Below are positions 1 through 8,876 of a stretch of 64,000 nt of DNA, one piece after another. Origin of the DNA: DATHZQ01 sp963823505 (GTDB lineage: Bacteria; Actinomycetota; Acidimicrobiia; Spongiisociales; UBA5794); NCBI GenBank assembly GCA_963823505.1, contig CAWGLY010000005.1, forward strand, positions 1,426,001 through 1,490,000. Reading direction: 5' to 3'. How positions within the stretch are numbered: the first letter of the stretch is position 1; the number at the start of each line of letters is the position of its first letter. The notes under the pieces are model-generated. The model made no database searches, was not told the DNA's origin, and worked only from the letters and a program-made list of their open reading frames with translations. A program made the position numbers and the translations under genes.

Positions 1-238
1 TGGCGGCTTCGGCTTTGCTCTCCTCGGCGGCCGTGAGCTCACCCTTGATCGCGTCTTGGCGTGCTTCGAGCGTCGTGTTGAGCGCAGGGAACACCCACTT
101 CCACACGAAGAAGAAGATGATCGAGAAGGCAACGATCCCGGCGATGAGCTCGGAGGTCTCGGGCAGCAGCAGGTCGATGCCGCTGCTCTCCTCCGCTTCG
201 GCCGCCAGGATCAGCGACGTGGTGAGTATCGGATACAT
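1..238 (-). CDS. atpF: F1Fo ATP synthase subunit b, partial (C-terminus outside window)
   Basis: The minus-strand frame begins at an ATG at 238 and runs off the left edge, giving about 79 N-terminal residues. It reads as a short acidic periplasmic stretch, one strongly hydrophobic segment (about residues 29-47, ending in KWVFP) and then the start of a charged helix rich in Ala, Glu and Lys. This is the layout of subunit b, the peripheral stalk that holds F1 against the a/c rotor. It lies directly downstream of atpE in a tight operon, where b is expected. The identification rests on topology and context, which together are convincing. Confidence 0.9.
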   Translation of the reverse strand, partial: MYPILTTSLILAAEAEESSGIDLLLPETSELIAGIVAFSIIFFFVWKWVFPALNTTLEARQDAIKGELTAAEESKAEAA

Positions 239-251
239 ATCGCAGAACCCC

Positions 252-464
252 TCAAGCGATGAAGAACAGCACGAAGCCGATGAGCGCTAGCGCTTCGGTG
301 AATGCGATTCCCAGGAACATCGTTGTCCGGGCTACACCGGCCATCTCTGGCTGGCGGACCATCGCCTGGATGGCATTACCCACGACGATGCCGATACCGA
401 TGCCGGGACCGATAGCGGCGAGGCCGTAACCGACGAGGGCAATAGGCCCACTTAGATCTTCCAT
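252..464 (-). CDS. atpE: F1Fo ATP synthase subunit c (rotor ring)
   Basis: This 70-residue proteolipid has two transmembrane hairpin helices joined by the polar loop RQPE (residues 37-40). The proton-carrying carboxylate is Glu57 in the second helix (context AFTEALAL). The residue after Glu57 is Ala and there is no Ser/Thr-Tyr set around it, so a proton-coupled ring is more likely than a sodium one; that is inference. Helix 1 carries the Gly repeat GPGIGIGIVVGNA that packs the ring. The length is normal for the family. The gene sits between atpB (15 bp gap) and atpF (13 bp gap), within one transcription unit. Confidence 0.97.
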   Translation of the reverse strand: MEDLSGPIALVGYGLAAIGPGIGIGIVVGNAIQAMVRQPEMAGVARTTMFLGIAFTEALALIGFVLFFIA

Positions 465-479
465 ACTCGGGTTTCCTCC

Positions 480-1301
480 CTAGTGCTCAGGATGGACGGA
501 CGTTTGAACGTAGACAGCGGACAGCAGGGTGAAGATGTAGGCCTGGAGGATCGCAACAACGATCTCGAACACGTAGATCCCAAGACCGAAGACAAACCAC
601 GGGAGACCGATCAGGGCCCGTATCCCGATATCGCCCACAGCGGTGAAGAACACGATGCCGGATGCCAACAGCAGGGTCAGCATCAAGTGACCGGCGACCA
701 GGTTGGCGAAGAGCCGGACGGCCAGGGTGATGGGGCGCAGAATGAAGACGGACACCACCTCGATGAGCCCGACGAGCGGCCGGAGCGCCAACGGCACCGA
801 CTTCGGCCAGATGGTGTCCAGCAGGTAGTGGAACCCGTTCTTCTTGAACCCGACGAACACGAAGATCACCCAGGTGAGGAGCGACAGGAAGAGAGGTATC
901 GCCATCCGGGAGGTGATGGGGAAGTTGATGAAAGGGGTGACCTCGAAGAGGTTGCTGACGATGATGAAGGAGAAGATGGTCAACAGCCAGGGTGCGTACT
1001 TGCGCCCGTCTTCCTCGCCGATGATCCCGATCGCGATCTCGTCGCGAACGAAGCCAACGGCGCTCTCTGCCATCACCTGCATCTTGCCGGGGACGACGCT
1101 CTTCTTGCGCAAACCGAAGTAGTAGAAAGCAATGACCAGGGCACCGGCGAGCGCAGTGAGCACCACGGTGCGGGTGACGTCGAAGATCCCGATGCTGAAC
1201 AGCGCATCCTTGAACTCGAAGAGCTCGAGGACATCGGTCGGAGCGCAGATGATCTCCTCTGCAGGATCACACTCGCTCGCCGCGAGGATCAGTTGCTCCA
1301 C
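480..1301 (-). CDS. atpB: F1Fo ATP synthase subunit a (proton channel)
   Basis: The 273-residue polytopic membrane protein has five to six hydrophobic segments. The diagnostic motif RLFANLVAGHL begins at Arg196, the essential arginine that faces the c-ring carboxylate and forces rotation. A second conserved block, containing GIYVFEIVVAILQAYIF, forms the last helix with the channel residues. The ATG at 1301 overlaps the end of atpI by 13 bp, indicating translational coupling. Length and motif order match actinobacterial subunit a. It acts in the cytoplasmic membrane, with atpE immediately downstream. Confidence 0.97.
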   Translation of the reverse strand: MEQLILAASECDPAEEIICAPTDVLELFEFKDALFSIGIFDVTRTVVLTALAGALVIAFYYFGLRKKSVVPGKMQVMAESAVGFVRDEIAIGIIGEEDGRKYAPWLLTIFSFIIVSNLFEVTPFINFPITSRMAIPLFLSLLTWVIFVFVGFKKNGFHYLLDTIWPKSVPLALRPLVGLIEVVSVFILRPITLAVRLFANLVAGHLMLTLLLASGIVFFTAVGDIGIRALIGLPWFVFGLGIYVFEIVVAILQAYIFTLLSAVYVQTSVHPEH

Positions 1302-1747
1302 TCCAACTCCTTTCGCGCACCGCCCATGACGGCCCGAGCCTCCAAAGTCAACAAACTGAGATATGCAATGACCGCAGCCACTCCGAGTGCCCTGCGGTCG
1401 AGGTCAAACACCGTCACGACCAGGAATGCTGCAGCCATGATCACGCCAAGCCGCACGAAGAAGCCCAGCAAGGCGACCGCATGATAGACACTCATCGACA
1501 CGGTCGCAGCTTTGGCCAGCGCCGCACCGGAGAGCACGAAGTTGAGGGCGACGATCGCCACCCCTGCGGCGGCCGAGACGGCTGCGTGCGGCCCCCATAC
1601 GAGCCACGCAATCGCAACGATCAGCGGTCCGACGATCAGGCTCCTTCGGGCAATGTGGCGTCCCATGATCGCCTCGACGTCCACACCCAGCGGGCTCGGT
1701 TCGTAGTAGGCGGCTTCGGCGGTCACCGGGTTCGGGCTGTCGGTCAC
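1289..1747 (-). CDS. atpI: AtpI-like ATP synthase accessory membrane protein
   Basis: This 152-residue protein has four hydrophobic segments and a short charged C-terminus (RKELEWSN). I placed the start at a GTG that overlaps the stop codon of the upstream small gene (GTGA at 1744-1747). A longer reading of the frame from 1897 would add an Arg/His-rich, clearly non-coding extension. Position, size and topology fit subunit I, an assembly helper for the c-ring encoded first in many atp operons. The sequence itself is poorly conserved, so the call leans on context. It overlaps atpB by 13 bp. Confidence 0.75.
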   Translation of the reverse strand: MTDSPNPVTAEAAYYEPSPLGVDVEAIMGRHIARRSLIVGPLIVAIAWLVWGPHAAVSAAAGVAIVALNFVLSGAALAKAATVSMSVYHAVALLGFFVRLGVIMAAAFLVVTVFDLDRRALGVAAVIAYLSLLTLEARAVMGGARKELEWSN

Positions 1748-1995
1748 TTCTCGATCTCGATCCCGCGTGCCCGTTCGACTTGGTCGATGATCTTGTCGGA
1801 GTACGTCATCATCCGCCAGAACCCCACGACAAACCCGGCGATGATGCCGATGACGACGAACCACGGCGGCGTGCCCAGCAGCCAGTCGGCAAGCCATCCC
1901 AGACCAAAGCCCGCCAGGATTGCTCCAAAGAAGTCTCCACTCGCCGACCAGTCACCGACCATCGCACCCTGCGATCGCTTCCGTTCCGTGTCCAA
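1744..1995 (-). CDS. AtpZ-like small membrane protein at head of atp operon
   Basis: The protein is 83 residues long, with two transmembrane helices joined by a short loop (DWLLGTPPW). This is the hairpin typical of the AtpZ family, often associated with F-type ATPase and proposed to help assembly or Mg2+/Ca2+ handling. The start is uncertain. A TTG at 1995 has an AAAGGA Shine-Dalgarno-like sequence 9 nt upstream. An in-frame ATG at 2058 gives 104 residues but no good ribosome site, and an ATG at 1962 would give a minimal 72-residue protein. It is the first gene of the minus-strand atp operon and diverges from the flippase gene at 2158. Confidence 0.7.
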   Translation of the reverse strand: MDTERKRSQGAMVGDWSASGDFFGAILAGFGLGWLADWLLGTPPWFVVIGIIAGFVVGFWRMMTYSDKIIDQVERARGIEIEK

Positions 1996-2147
1996 CCTTG
2001 TGATTCCTTTCACAAGCGGGTCGGCGTCACTGTACCTGCAGGTCCGGACACGCTGCAAGCCTCCATGACCAGGGAGGCAATGAGGCGACGGCGGTCCGAT
2101 CCACCTGCACCGTAGACTCGCTCACCGCACCGTGTCACGTCCACAAC

Positions 2148-2152
2148 GGAGG
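2148..2152 (+). promoter_or_regulatory. Shine-Dalgarno GGAGG in front of an ATC codon
   Basis: A GGAGG sits five bases before ATC at 2158-2160. The ATC is in frame with the flippase-like gene, and the only upstream in-frame stop is at 2113. No ATG, GTG or TTG is available near this site; the first ordinary start is the TTG at 2221, which has no ribosome site and would cut into the first membrane helix. Confidence 0.5.
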
Positions 2153-2157
2153 ACGCC

Positions 2158-3381
2158 ATCACTCGACGCCGCCTCGCCACCGATTCAGCGAGCCTCGTAG
2201 CCGGCTCCGCCGTCAACGGTTTGGCCGCATATGCCTTCGTCGCCCTGGGCACCCGAGCCTACGGGGCCGATGCGTTCTCGCCGGTCTCGGTCGTCTGGAC
2301 GTTCTGGGCCCTGTCGGTTGCGGTGTTCACCTTCCCCGTCCAGCACTGGATCATCCGCATCGTGAAGGTCGAGGGAGGCGACGCCTCGGTACGCAAGACA
2401 CTCCCCCGGCTCACGGCTGTTGCCGTCGTCATCGCCATCGTGATGCTCGGGGTGGCTTTACCGATGCGGGAGCGGTTGTTCGGGACGGCGGACCTCTGGT
2501 GGCCGCTGCTCATCCCCGTCGTCTCGGTGGGTTCTGCGGTCGTCGGCTACGGCCGGGGCATCCTCGCCTCGAGGAACCGGTTTGTCGCCACGGGCATCGC
2601 CATCGGCGCCGAGAACGCCATCAGACTCCTGCTGGGCCTTCTGGTCGTCGCCGTGGGCGGCTCGATCGAGTGGTTCGGCGCCACTCTGGCGGGCGGTGTC
2701 CTCGTCGTGGTGTTCTGGCCCTCCTCGTTCCGGCTCTCCGCCGATGGCGGCACCGCCCACAAGGTGCTCGAGTTCCTCACAGGGCTCGGTGGTGGGATTC
2801 TCCTCGCCCAGGTCGCGCTCAACGCTCCCCCGGCGGTCATCGCGGCCATGGGAGGAGCGCCCGCCGCCGTCACCGGCGTGTTTGCGGCGCTTGCGTTGTT
2901 TCGGGCGCCGTATCTCGTGGCGCTCGGGTTCGCGACCCGGCTCACCGGGCCACTGACCGGCTATGCCGTTCGTGGTGACGAGGCGACCCTTGGCCGCATC
3001 CGGACTGGATTGCTCGGCGCCACGGCAGGTGTGGCGGTGGCGGTCACCGCCGGGGCATGGTTTGGGGGGCCGTGGCTGGTCGATGCGATCTTCGGCGCCG
3101 GGGTCAGCCCGGCGAGGGGGGTCGTCGCCCTCATCGGCGGTGGCAGTACGCTGGCCCTCGGCGCGCTCGGCCTGATCATGCTGCTGTTGGCGAGAGATGC
3201 GACGCTGGCGATCCTCGGCTCATGGTCGATCGCCCTCGCCGTGGCGATTGTATTCCTGGTGGTCGGAAACGGTGAGCCGGTCGAGGAGGTGGTGATTGCC
3301 TTCGTCATCACCGAGGTGATCGCCGTGGCGGCCATGGCGGCTGCCGATCGCCGGCTGGCATCCGAGCAGGCGCACACATGA
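2158..3381 (+). CDS. Polysaccharide flippase-like (MOP superfamily) membrane protein
   Basis: The frame encodes about 407 residues if read from the ATC at 2158, or 386 from the TTG at 2221. It shows about 12 hydrophobic segments separated by short polar loops with few charged residues inside helices, the pattern of Wzx/MurJ-type lipid-linked sugar flippases. From ATC, the N-terminus TRRRLATDSASLVAGSAVNG followed by a helix looks like a natural first segment of this family. The gene ends in an ATGA overlap with the next gene, a glycosyltransferase-like membrane protein, and a GT2 enzyme and sugar aminotransferase lie nearby, so a role in exporting a surface glycan is likely. The substrate cannot be read from sequence. 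Confidence 0.7.
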   Translation: MTRRRLATDSASLVAGSAVNGLAAYAFVALGTRAYGADAFSPVSVVWTFWALSVAVFTFPVQHWIIRIVKVEGGDASVRKTLPRLTAVAVVIAIVMLGVALPMRERLFGTADLWWPLLIPVVSVGSAVVGYGRGILASRNRFVATGIAIGAENAIRLLLGLLVVAVGGSIEWFGATLAGGVLVVVFWPSSFRLSADGGTAHKVLEFLTGLGGGILLAQVALNAPPAVIAAMGGAPAAVTGVFAALALFRAPYLVALGFATRLTGPLTGYAVRGDEATLGRIRTGLLGATAGVAVAVTAGAWFGGPWLVDAIFGAGVSPARGVVALIGGGSTLALGALGLIMLLLARDATLAILGSWSIALAVAIVFLVVGNGEPVEEVVIAFVITEVIAVAAMAAADRRLASEQAHT

Positions 3382-5009
3382 CGGACGCCCGCGGCCGGTG
3401 GCCCGAACCCATGCCGTCCCGGCGCGACCTCGCCATCGGCGCAGCGCTCACCGTCGTGTCGATGGCGGTCGTCACTTGGCTGAGTCGGGACAGCTGGTTC
3501 TACGGGGATTTCTGGGACTTTCTGCTGGGACGCAGCCTCGCAGACCCGATCACGCTGCTCGAACCTCACAACGGCCACCTCCAGTTCCCTGTTGCTCTGG
3601 TGCAGCAGGCCCTGTATCGCACGGTTGGGTTCGACTACTGGCCGTGGTATTGGCTGCCACGGGTGATCGGCTACGGTGCCATGACCTACTTCATGTGGAT
3701 CGTGATTCGTCGCCGCGGTGCGGATCCAACGGTCTCCTGGATCGCGTTCGGCACACTCCTGATCCTGGGTTCGTCTGCGGTCATCAACGCCACCACGCTG
3801 GGGCCGTTCTTGGTCCTGCCGATGGTGGCCTTGGCCGCCTCGATCTATTCCGGCGGCGGACCGCGCCGTGGGTCCGAGCTGGTGGTGTTCAGCGCGCTGA
3901 TCGTCGGTCTTGTGATCACCACGAGTTCCGGACTTGCCGGTGCGGCAGCGCTTGGACTCGTGGGCCTTGCGCTTGGGCGCTTTCGGCAGATCTGGCCTGC
4001 GTTCGTGGCCGGGCTGGCCGTCTACTCGGCATGGTTCGTCACATTCCGAGGTGAAGGTGCGGGCACCGGGTCTCTCGGCTTCGATTCATTGGCAGACGTA
4101 CCTGCAGCACTGCCTGAGATGTTCGGCGCTGCGATCAGCCGGGCGCTGGCCGTGCCTCTGGCGTATGCGCCTGCAGTTGCGGTGGGAGTTGTGTTGCTGC
4201 TGATCCTCTGGGGCGCTCGCAGCAAGCTCGACGCCTTCGACGCCGTGTGGCTCCTCATGGCAGCGCTCTACATGACCATGGTGATCGTCGCGAGGGTGGC
4301 CCCTGGACGCCTCGACCCGGACGCCGTCCGTTTCAGTTTTGTGGCCACCTGGCTGTTGGTCCCGGCCATCGTGCCCCACATCAGGCTGCCGGAAGACCTG
4401 GCCGCAAGACGCATCCTCGTCATCGGCGCTGTAGGACTCGTCGTGCTGGGCAACCTGAAGGCCTTTCGGGACGAGTCAAACCACTGGGAGGAGATCAGTC
4501 GCGCAGTCGAGTCGCACGTCAACGCAGTCGGCACGCTGCTATTGGACGGCGAGCCGGCTCTCGAGGACTCCGAACTCGTGCTGCCTGCAGGCGGGGGCGC
4601 CCGCCGCGGCCTCGTGACCGTGGCCAGTGTCAAGGAGTTCCTCGAACAGGGGTGGACGCCGACGGGGCCGGAGGACGAGGAGTCTGCAACGCTCGCGCGA
4701 GGCGTCCTTCGCACTCGTGTCTCCGTCGGCGGAACGGCTTCGGGTGCGAGCTCGTCGCCGCTGGTGAAACGCTCACACTTGCGTCCGACGACCGGACGCG
4801 GCGCTGGTCGTCCGAGCCTCGTCGATTGCTCAGATCATGGTCGGATGGGACGACGAGATCGGATCTGGACGCCGACCCGTCGCGATGCAGGGCCGACGCA
4901 CGATCTCCTATCCGAGTCGGTGCCGTCGGCGTTGCAACCATTGAAGTCCTCTCAGGCGGCCCGGTTCATGTCTGCTTCCGCAATCGCTGAGCAATGCGCT
5001 CGGCCGTGA
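3378..5009 (+). CDS. Polytopic glycosyltransferase-like membrane protein, tail frameshifted
   Basis: The frame gives 543 residues, but only the first ~450 look genuine. Residues 18-40 form a membrane helix followed by WLSRDSWFYGDFWDF, an acidic-aromatic loop, then about nine more helices and a soluble C-terminal part. A large polytopic protein with an acidic first periplasmic loop resembles GT-C type glycosyltransferases; the exact family is not recognised. A decayed paralogue follows at 5.1-6.7 kb. Comparison shows that the expected tail continues in other frames: CELVAAGETLTL at 4745 lies in the +2 frame and GWDDEIGSGRR at 4843 in the +1 frame. The last ~90 residues of the open frame are therefore probably out of frame. 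ATGA overlap couples it to the flippase. Confidence 0.6.
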   Translation: MTDARGRWPEPMPSRRDLAIGAALTVVSMAVVTWLSRDSWFYGDFWDFLLGRSLADPITLLEPHNGHLQFPVALVQQALYRTVGFDYWPWYWLPRVIGYGAMTYFMWIVIRRRGADPTVSWIAFGTLLILGSSAVINATTLGPFLVLPMVALAASIYSGGGPRRGSELVVFSALIVGLVITTSSGLAGAAALGLVGLALGRFRQIWPAFVAGLAVYSAWFVTFRGEGAGTGSLGFDSLADVPAALPEMFGAAISRALAVPLAYAPAVAVGVVLLLILWGARSKLDAFDAVWLLMAALYMTMVIVARVAPGRLDPDAVRFSFVATWLLVPAIVPHIRLPEDLAARRILVIGAVGLVVLGNLKAFRDESNHWEEISRAVESHVNAVGTLLLDGEPALEDSELVLPAGGGARRGLVTVASVKEFLEQGWTPTGPEDEESATLARGVLRTRVSVGGTASGASSSPLVKRSHLRPTTGRGAGRPSLVDCSDHGRMGRRDRIWTPTRRDAGPTHDLLSESVPSALQPLKSSQAARFMSASAIAEQCARP

Positions 5010-5099
5010 TGTGCACAAGCGCTGTAGCTAACCTTCGCAGAATGTCGAGCTCTCCGCCGAAGCTGGCGTAACGTCACCCCGCGAACCGAAACCCTCTCG

Positions 5100-6660
5100 C
5101 GCCGACCGGTACGCAGTCCATGTTTCGCTGGCTGGCGCCTCCGCCCTCAGCTCGCGAGTTGGCAACGCCGCGCGATCGCGACCGTCATCTCCATGGTCAT
5201 CGTGGGATGGTTGCGCCGCGACACCTGGTTCTTCGCGACGCGTGGGACTTCCTGACCGCAGCCTTGCGTCCCCAAGCAGCCTGATCCGACCGCACAACGG
5301 TCATCTGCAGGCGCCGGTGGCATTGGTGCATCAAGTTCTGTACACAATGTTCGGACTCGACTTCTGGCCATGGTTCTTCATTCCGCGACTCCTCGGCTAC
5401 GGCTTCATGGCGTACGCCACTGGTGGGTATTGCGGCGACGTGACGCCGACCCGTGATCGCGTGGCTAATCCTCGCCGTTCTGCTTCTCCTCGGGTCGTCG
5501 AGCTTCTTGACCACGGCCACAATCGGGCATCACCTCGTAATCCCCGCCCTGGCCCTCGCAGCCTCGATGTACGACGCCGGAGGACCGTCGGAACGCGCAC
5601 GGAGAAGCTGACGCTCGCGGGCCTCATCGGCGTAAGCGTCCTCAGCACCAGTCTCGGGGTAGCAGCCGCGGCTGCTTCGGTGACTCGTTGCGCTGATATC
5701 GGGTCGCCTGTGGCGGGTGCTGCCCAGCTTCGCTGCGCCGTAGGTGCGCGTACCTCGCCTGGTATGTCGCGTACCCAGGACCGAAGGGCGGCGGAAACCT
5801 CGAAGTGACTGCAGACGGCGTGCTGGCGCTTCCAGAACTCGTCTGGACCAGTTGCCGCCGCCCTTTGGCCGAAACCTGCGCAATCCCCGCTGCGCTCGGC
5901 GAGTTCCTGGTTCTCTCGCTGGCGGCGAGCCCTGATCTGGTGGCTGATCCGTGGCCGCCTCACCCCGTTCGACGCGGTGTGGATCGCCACAGCACTTGCC
6001 TACATGACGATGGTCATCCTGCTGACGAGTGACGGCCGGTCGGGCAACCATCGATTCACCGTCGGTATGGCTACATGCTGGTGTGGCTGCTCATCTTCGT
6101 CGTCGGCCCAAAGGTGCGACTCCCAAGCCGAAGGAGCGCTCAAGTAGCCCTTGTTGCCGGGCTCATGGCGCAGTGGTCGGCTTTCGGAAATTGGCGAATC
6201 TTCGCGCAGGCTTCACCGGTATCTGGACGGAACGAGCCGAGCTCGATCCGACAGGACCGGGTGGAGACAGTCGGTGCCCTTCTCGCCGCAGGCGAGCCTG
6301 GAGTTCCGGGCGCAGACATGGACATCGCGCACGGGCGCGATCTGACCGTCGGCCTCATCCAGCGCTTCCTGCATGATGGATGGGAACCCGACCCGGTCTT
6401 CGATGAAGCCGAAGATCGCAGCAGCGCGAGGCGTGATGCGTCTCTACAACACCACGATTCCGTCGTGTGAGTTGACTTCGTGCACACGGCTGCAAGATGG
6501 CGAGGCGGTGACCTTGACGACAGGGGAAGATGGCCGGATTGTGATTCAGGGTCAGGGCCCCACCACGGTCGTCATTGAGTGGATCGATGAATACGGTCTA
6601 GGCCAGCGCTCTATCGAGTGGAAGGGACGTCGCACAGCTCTTCCATCCGGAGCACGTTGA
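5100..6660 (+). pseudogene. Decayed second copy of the glycosyltransferase-like gene
   Basis: Pieces homologous to the preceding gene appear in order but in different frames. They are TVISMVIVGWLRRDTWFF (near 5180), RPHNGHLQAPVALVHQVLY (from about 5287), a VIPALALAASMYDAGG segment near 5540, WLLIFVVGPKVRLP (about 6084), and a C-terminal block (6373-6660) with GEAVTLTTGEDGR and EWIDEYGLGQRSIEW. Stops and at least four frame changes separate them. The copy is diverged, not identical, so it is an old tandem duplicate rather than a recent one. Its last block is in a single frame and shows what the tail of the intact protein should look like. It cannot make the full-length protein unless several sequence errors are present. 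Confidence 0.75.
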
Positions 6661-6731
6661 GGCAACCGTGACACGTGCGCTGCAGAAGGGTGGCCAGATG
6701 GTCGTATGCGCCGCCTCGCTTGGAACCTGAG

Positions 6732-7685
6732 TCAGTCGATCCGTTCGCGCACGACGTAGCGGGGCGGACCTGTGACCTCGGTGACGATCCGCACGACGTA
6801 TTCGCCGAGGAGACCGATGGCAGCCATGATCGCCCCGCCAAAGAAGATGACCAGCACCACGAGAGTCGTGAAGCCTTGCACGCTGGTCTCCGTCACCAAG
6901 CCCCTGACGAAGTAGAACGCCCCCAGCAGCAACGACGCCACCGCAAGCAGAATGCCGGCCGTGCTGACAAAGCGGAGTGGTGCGGTCGATGCGTTGACGA
7001 CGTTGTCGAGCGTCGCCGAAATCAGGCTGCGTAGGCTCCAACCAGACTTACCTTCGACCCGTTCGTCGTGGCTCACCGGGACGTTCGCAATCCGTCGCGT
7101 TGACTGGAGAATCAGCGCTCCGATCACGGGCTTCACGGTCCGATGGCTGAGCAGCGCTTCGACGAGCGGCCTGCGCAGAACACGGAAACTCGTCGTGTCG
7201 ATGCCCTCAGGCTTGTCGTAGACCCTCGTGTAGATCGACGCCACCATGCGAGTGCCGAGATTGCGAAAACGCGAATGGCGCTTGCCGACGTACGAGCCGA
7301 TGACGGCTTGCAGTTCCGGGTCGGCGTCGATGGCGGCGATCAACTTGGGGATCTCCTCCGGCGGGTGCTGGAGGTCGTCGTCCATCGTGACCACCAGGTC
7401 ACCGCGAGCCGCCTCGAGACCGCACAACAACGCCCTGAACTGGCCTACGTTGGTCAACAGGTCGATGCCCCTGACCCAGGGAGATGCCGCAGCCAGCTTG
7501 GCGATGGCCGGCCAGGTCACGTCGTCCGGGGAAGCATCGTTGACGAGGATCAACTCGTAGCAGCGTCCAAGCGGCGCCATCGCGGCGTCGACGCGCTCCA
7601 CGAGCTGCTCGATCCATGCCCCACTCGAATAGCACGGCACGACAACCGAGATCTCGACTGCAGCTCGCTCGCTCGTGTTCTCCAC
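6732..7685 (-). CDS. GT2 glycosyltransferase, polyprenyl-phosphate sugar synthase type
   Basis: The protein has 317 residues. An N-terminal GT-A fold carries VVVPCYSSG (residues 14-22) and the metal/nucleotide-sugar motif DDD at 102-104 (MDDDLQHPPEE). Two C-terminal membrane helices lie at about 238-260 and 270-295. This arrangement is that of dolichyl- or undecaprenyl-phosphate mannosyl/glucosyl transferases (GtrB, ArnC, DPM1-like), which load a sugar onto a polyprenyl carrier at the inner face of the membrane. That product is the usual donor for polytopic GT-C enzymes such as the one encoded at 3378. The neighbouring WecE-type aminotransferase suggests a deoxyamino sugar is involved. Donor specificity is unknown. 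Confidence 0.85.
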   Translation of the reverse strand: MENTSERAAVEISVVVPCYSSGAWIEQLVERVDAAMAPLGRCYELILVNDASPDDVTWPAIAKLAAASPWVRGIDLLTNVGQFRALLCGLEAARGDLVVTMDDDLQHPPEEIPKLIAAIDADPELQAVIGSYVGKRHSRFRNLGTRMVASIYTRVYDKPEGIDTTSFRVLRRPLVEALLSHRTVKPVIGALILQSTRRIANVPVSHDERVEGKSGWSLRSLISATLDNVVNASTAPLRFVSTAGILLAVASLLLGAFYFVRGLVTETSVQGFTTLVVLVIFFGGAIMAAIGLLGEYVVRIVTEVTGPPRYVVRERID

Positions 7686-7724
7686 GCTGGGAGCTTACGA
7701 CGTGACAGCGGCCGCGGCTCGGGA

Positions 7725-8876
7725 TCAGCGCAACGTATCTGTTAGCGCATCCACGACACGCTCGGCGTCTTGCGTGCGCAGCTCGTTGTAGAACGGCAGC
7801 CGCAGCAAACGGCCGCTGATGTCTTCCGTGACGGGACAGGAATACGGCCTCGCAGCAAAACGACGCCCCCCGTCGGACGAGTCGAGGGGCACGTAGTGGA
7901 ACGTGCCTTGGATATGTCGCTCGGCCAATCCCCGCAGAGCCCGGTCCCGGGTGAGCCGATCCGGAAGCAGGATGTAGAACATGTGATACGCCGAAGTCCG
8001 ATCTTCGGGCACTGTCGGAAGGCGGATGCCAAGCCCATCGGCCAGCGGCGCAAGCACATCCATGTAGGTGTCGAACACGCGCTTGCGCTCCGCCAGGACG
8101 TGGTCCTTGGCCTCGAGTTGGGCGAGCAGGAAACCCGCCAGCATGTCGGACATGCCAAACGACGACCCTCGATCGACCCACGAGTACTTGTCGACCTGGC
8201 CAAGCATGAAGGCCTGCCGGTTGGTGCCCTTGTCGAACAACACGTGGGCCCGAGCCGAGTCGTCGGTGCGGTTGACCACCAGCGCACCGCCCTCGCCGCA
8301 GACGAAGTTCTTGGTCTCGTGGAAGCTCAGCGTCGAAAAACGCCCGAACGTGCCGAGCGTCTGACCCTGGTAGGTACCGAAGAGCCCGTGGGCATTGTCC
8401 TCGACGATCTCCACATCTGGCCGGGCTTTCAGCACCTCCTGCAGCCCCGCCATGTCGCATCCCACGCCCGCATAGTGGACGGGCACCACTGCCCTGACCG
8501 AGTCGTCGAGCAGTTCTGCAACCGAAAGCGGGTCTATTCCCAGCGTCTCCGGCTCGATGTCCGCAAACAGGATGCGCGCCCCCTCGCGGGTGAACGCAAG
8601 CGCCGTAGACACAAAGGTGAAGGAAGGGACGATGACGGTGTCGCCCTGCCTGAGATCCAGCATCATCGCCGCCATCTCCAGGGCGTCGGTGCACGACGTG
8701 GTGAGAAGCACGTCGGAGGCGTCGTGGGCGTCCTTCAGCAGTTGGGCAACCGCCTTGGAGTACTCGCCAGATGACGACGTATGCCCACCGTCGACCGCAG
8801 CGCGAACGTACTCCATCTCGTTTCCGACCAACGCCGGTTTGTTGAAGGGTATGCGTTCGAGGTCGGCGTCAGACAT
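7725..8876 (-). CDS. wecE: dTDP-4-amino-4,6-dideoxygalactose transaminase (WecE/RffA type)
   Basis: This PLP-dependent DegT/DnrJ/EryC1/StrS aminotransferase has 383 residues. The opening IPFNKPALVGNEMEYV and the central blocks PSFTFVSTALAF, VPVHYAGV, SFHETKNF and FDKGTNRQAF follow E. coli WecE closely. Lys189 in SFHETKN is the Schiff-base lysine. The enzyme converts a dTDP-4-keto-6-deoxyhexose plus glutamate into the 4-amino sugar. I chose the ATG at 8876, which overlaps the glyA stop by 8 bp; the longer frame to 8927 adds an unlikely Pro/Arg-rich leader. It belongs to the surface-glycan cassette that occupies the place where wecA sits in mycobacteria. Confidence 0.9.
   Translation of the reverse strand: MSDADLERIPFNKPALVGNEMEYVRAAVDGGHTSSSGEYSKAVAQLLKDAHDASDVLLTTSCTDALEMAAMMLDLRQGDTVIVPSFTFVSTALAFTREGARILFADIEPETLGIDPLSVAELLDDSVRAVVPVHYAGVGCDMAGLQEVLKARPDVEIVEDNAHGLFGTYQGQTLGTFGRFSTLSFHETKNFVCGEGGALVVNRTDDSARAHVLFDKGTNRQAFMLGQVDKYSWVDRGSSFGMSDMLAGFLLAQLEAKDHVLAERKRVFDTYMDVLAPLADGLGIRLPTVPEDRTSAYHMFYILLPDRLTRDRALRGLAERHIQGTFHYVPLDSSDGGRRFAARPYSCPVTEDISGRLLRLPFYNELRTQDAERVVDALTDTLR

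Noticed and set aside
483..1484. Long plus-strand open frame opposite atpB
   Set aside because: Antisense shadow of a high-GC gene: rich in Asp/Glu/Gly/His with no membrane or family pattern.
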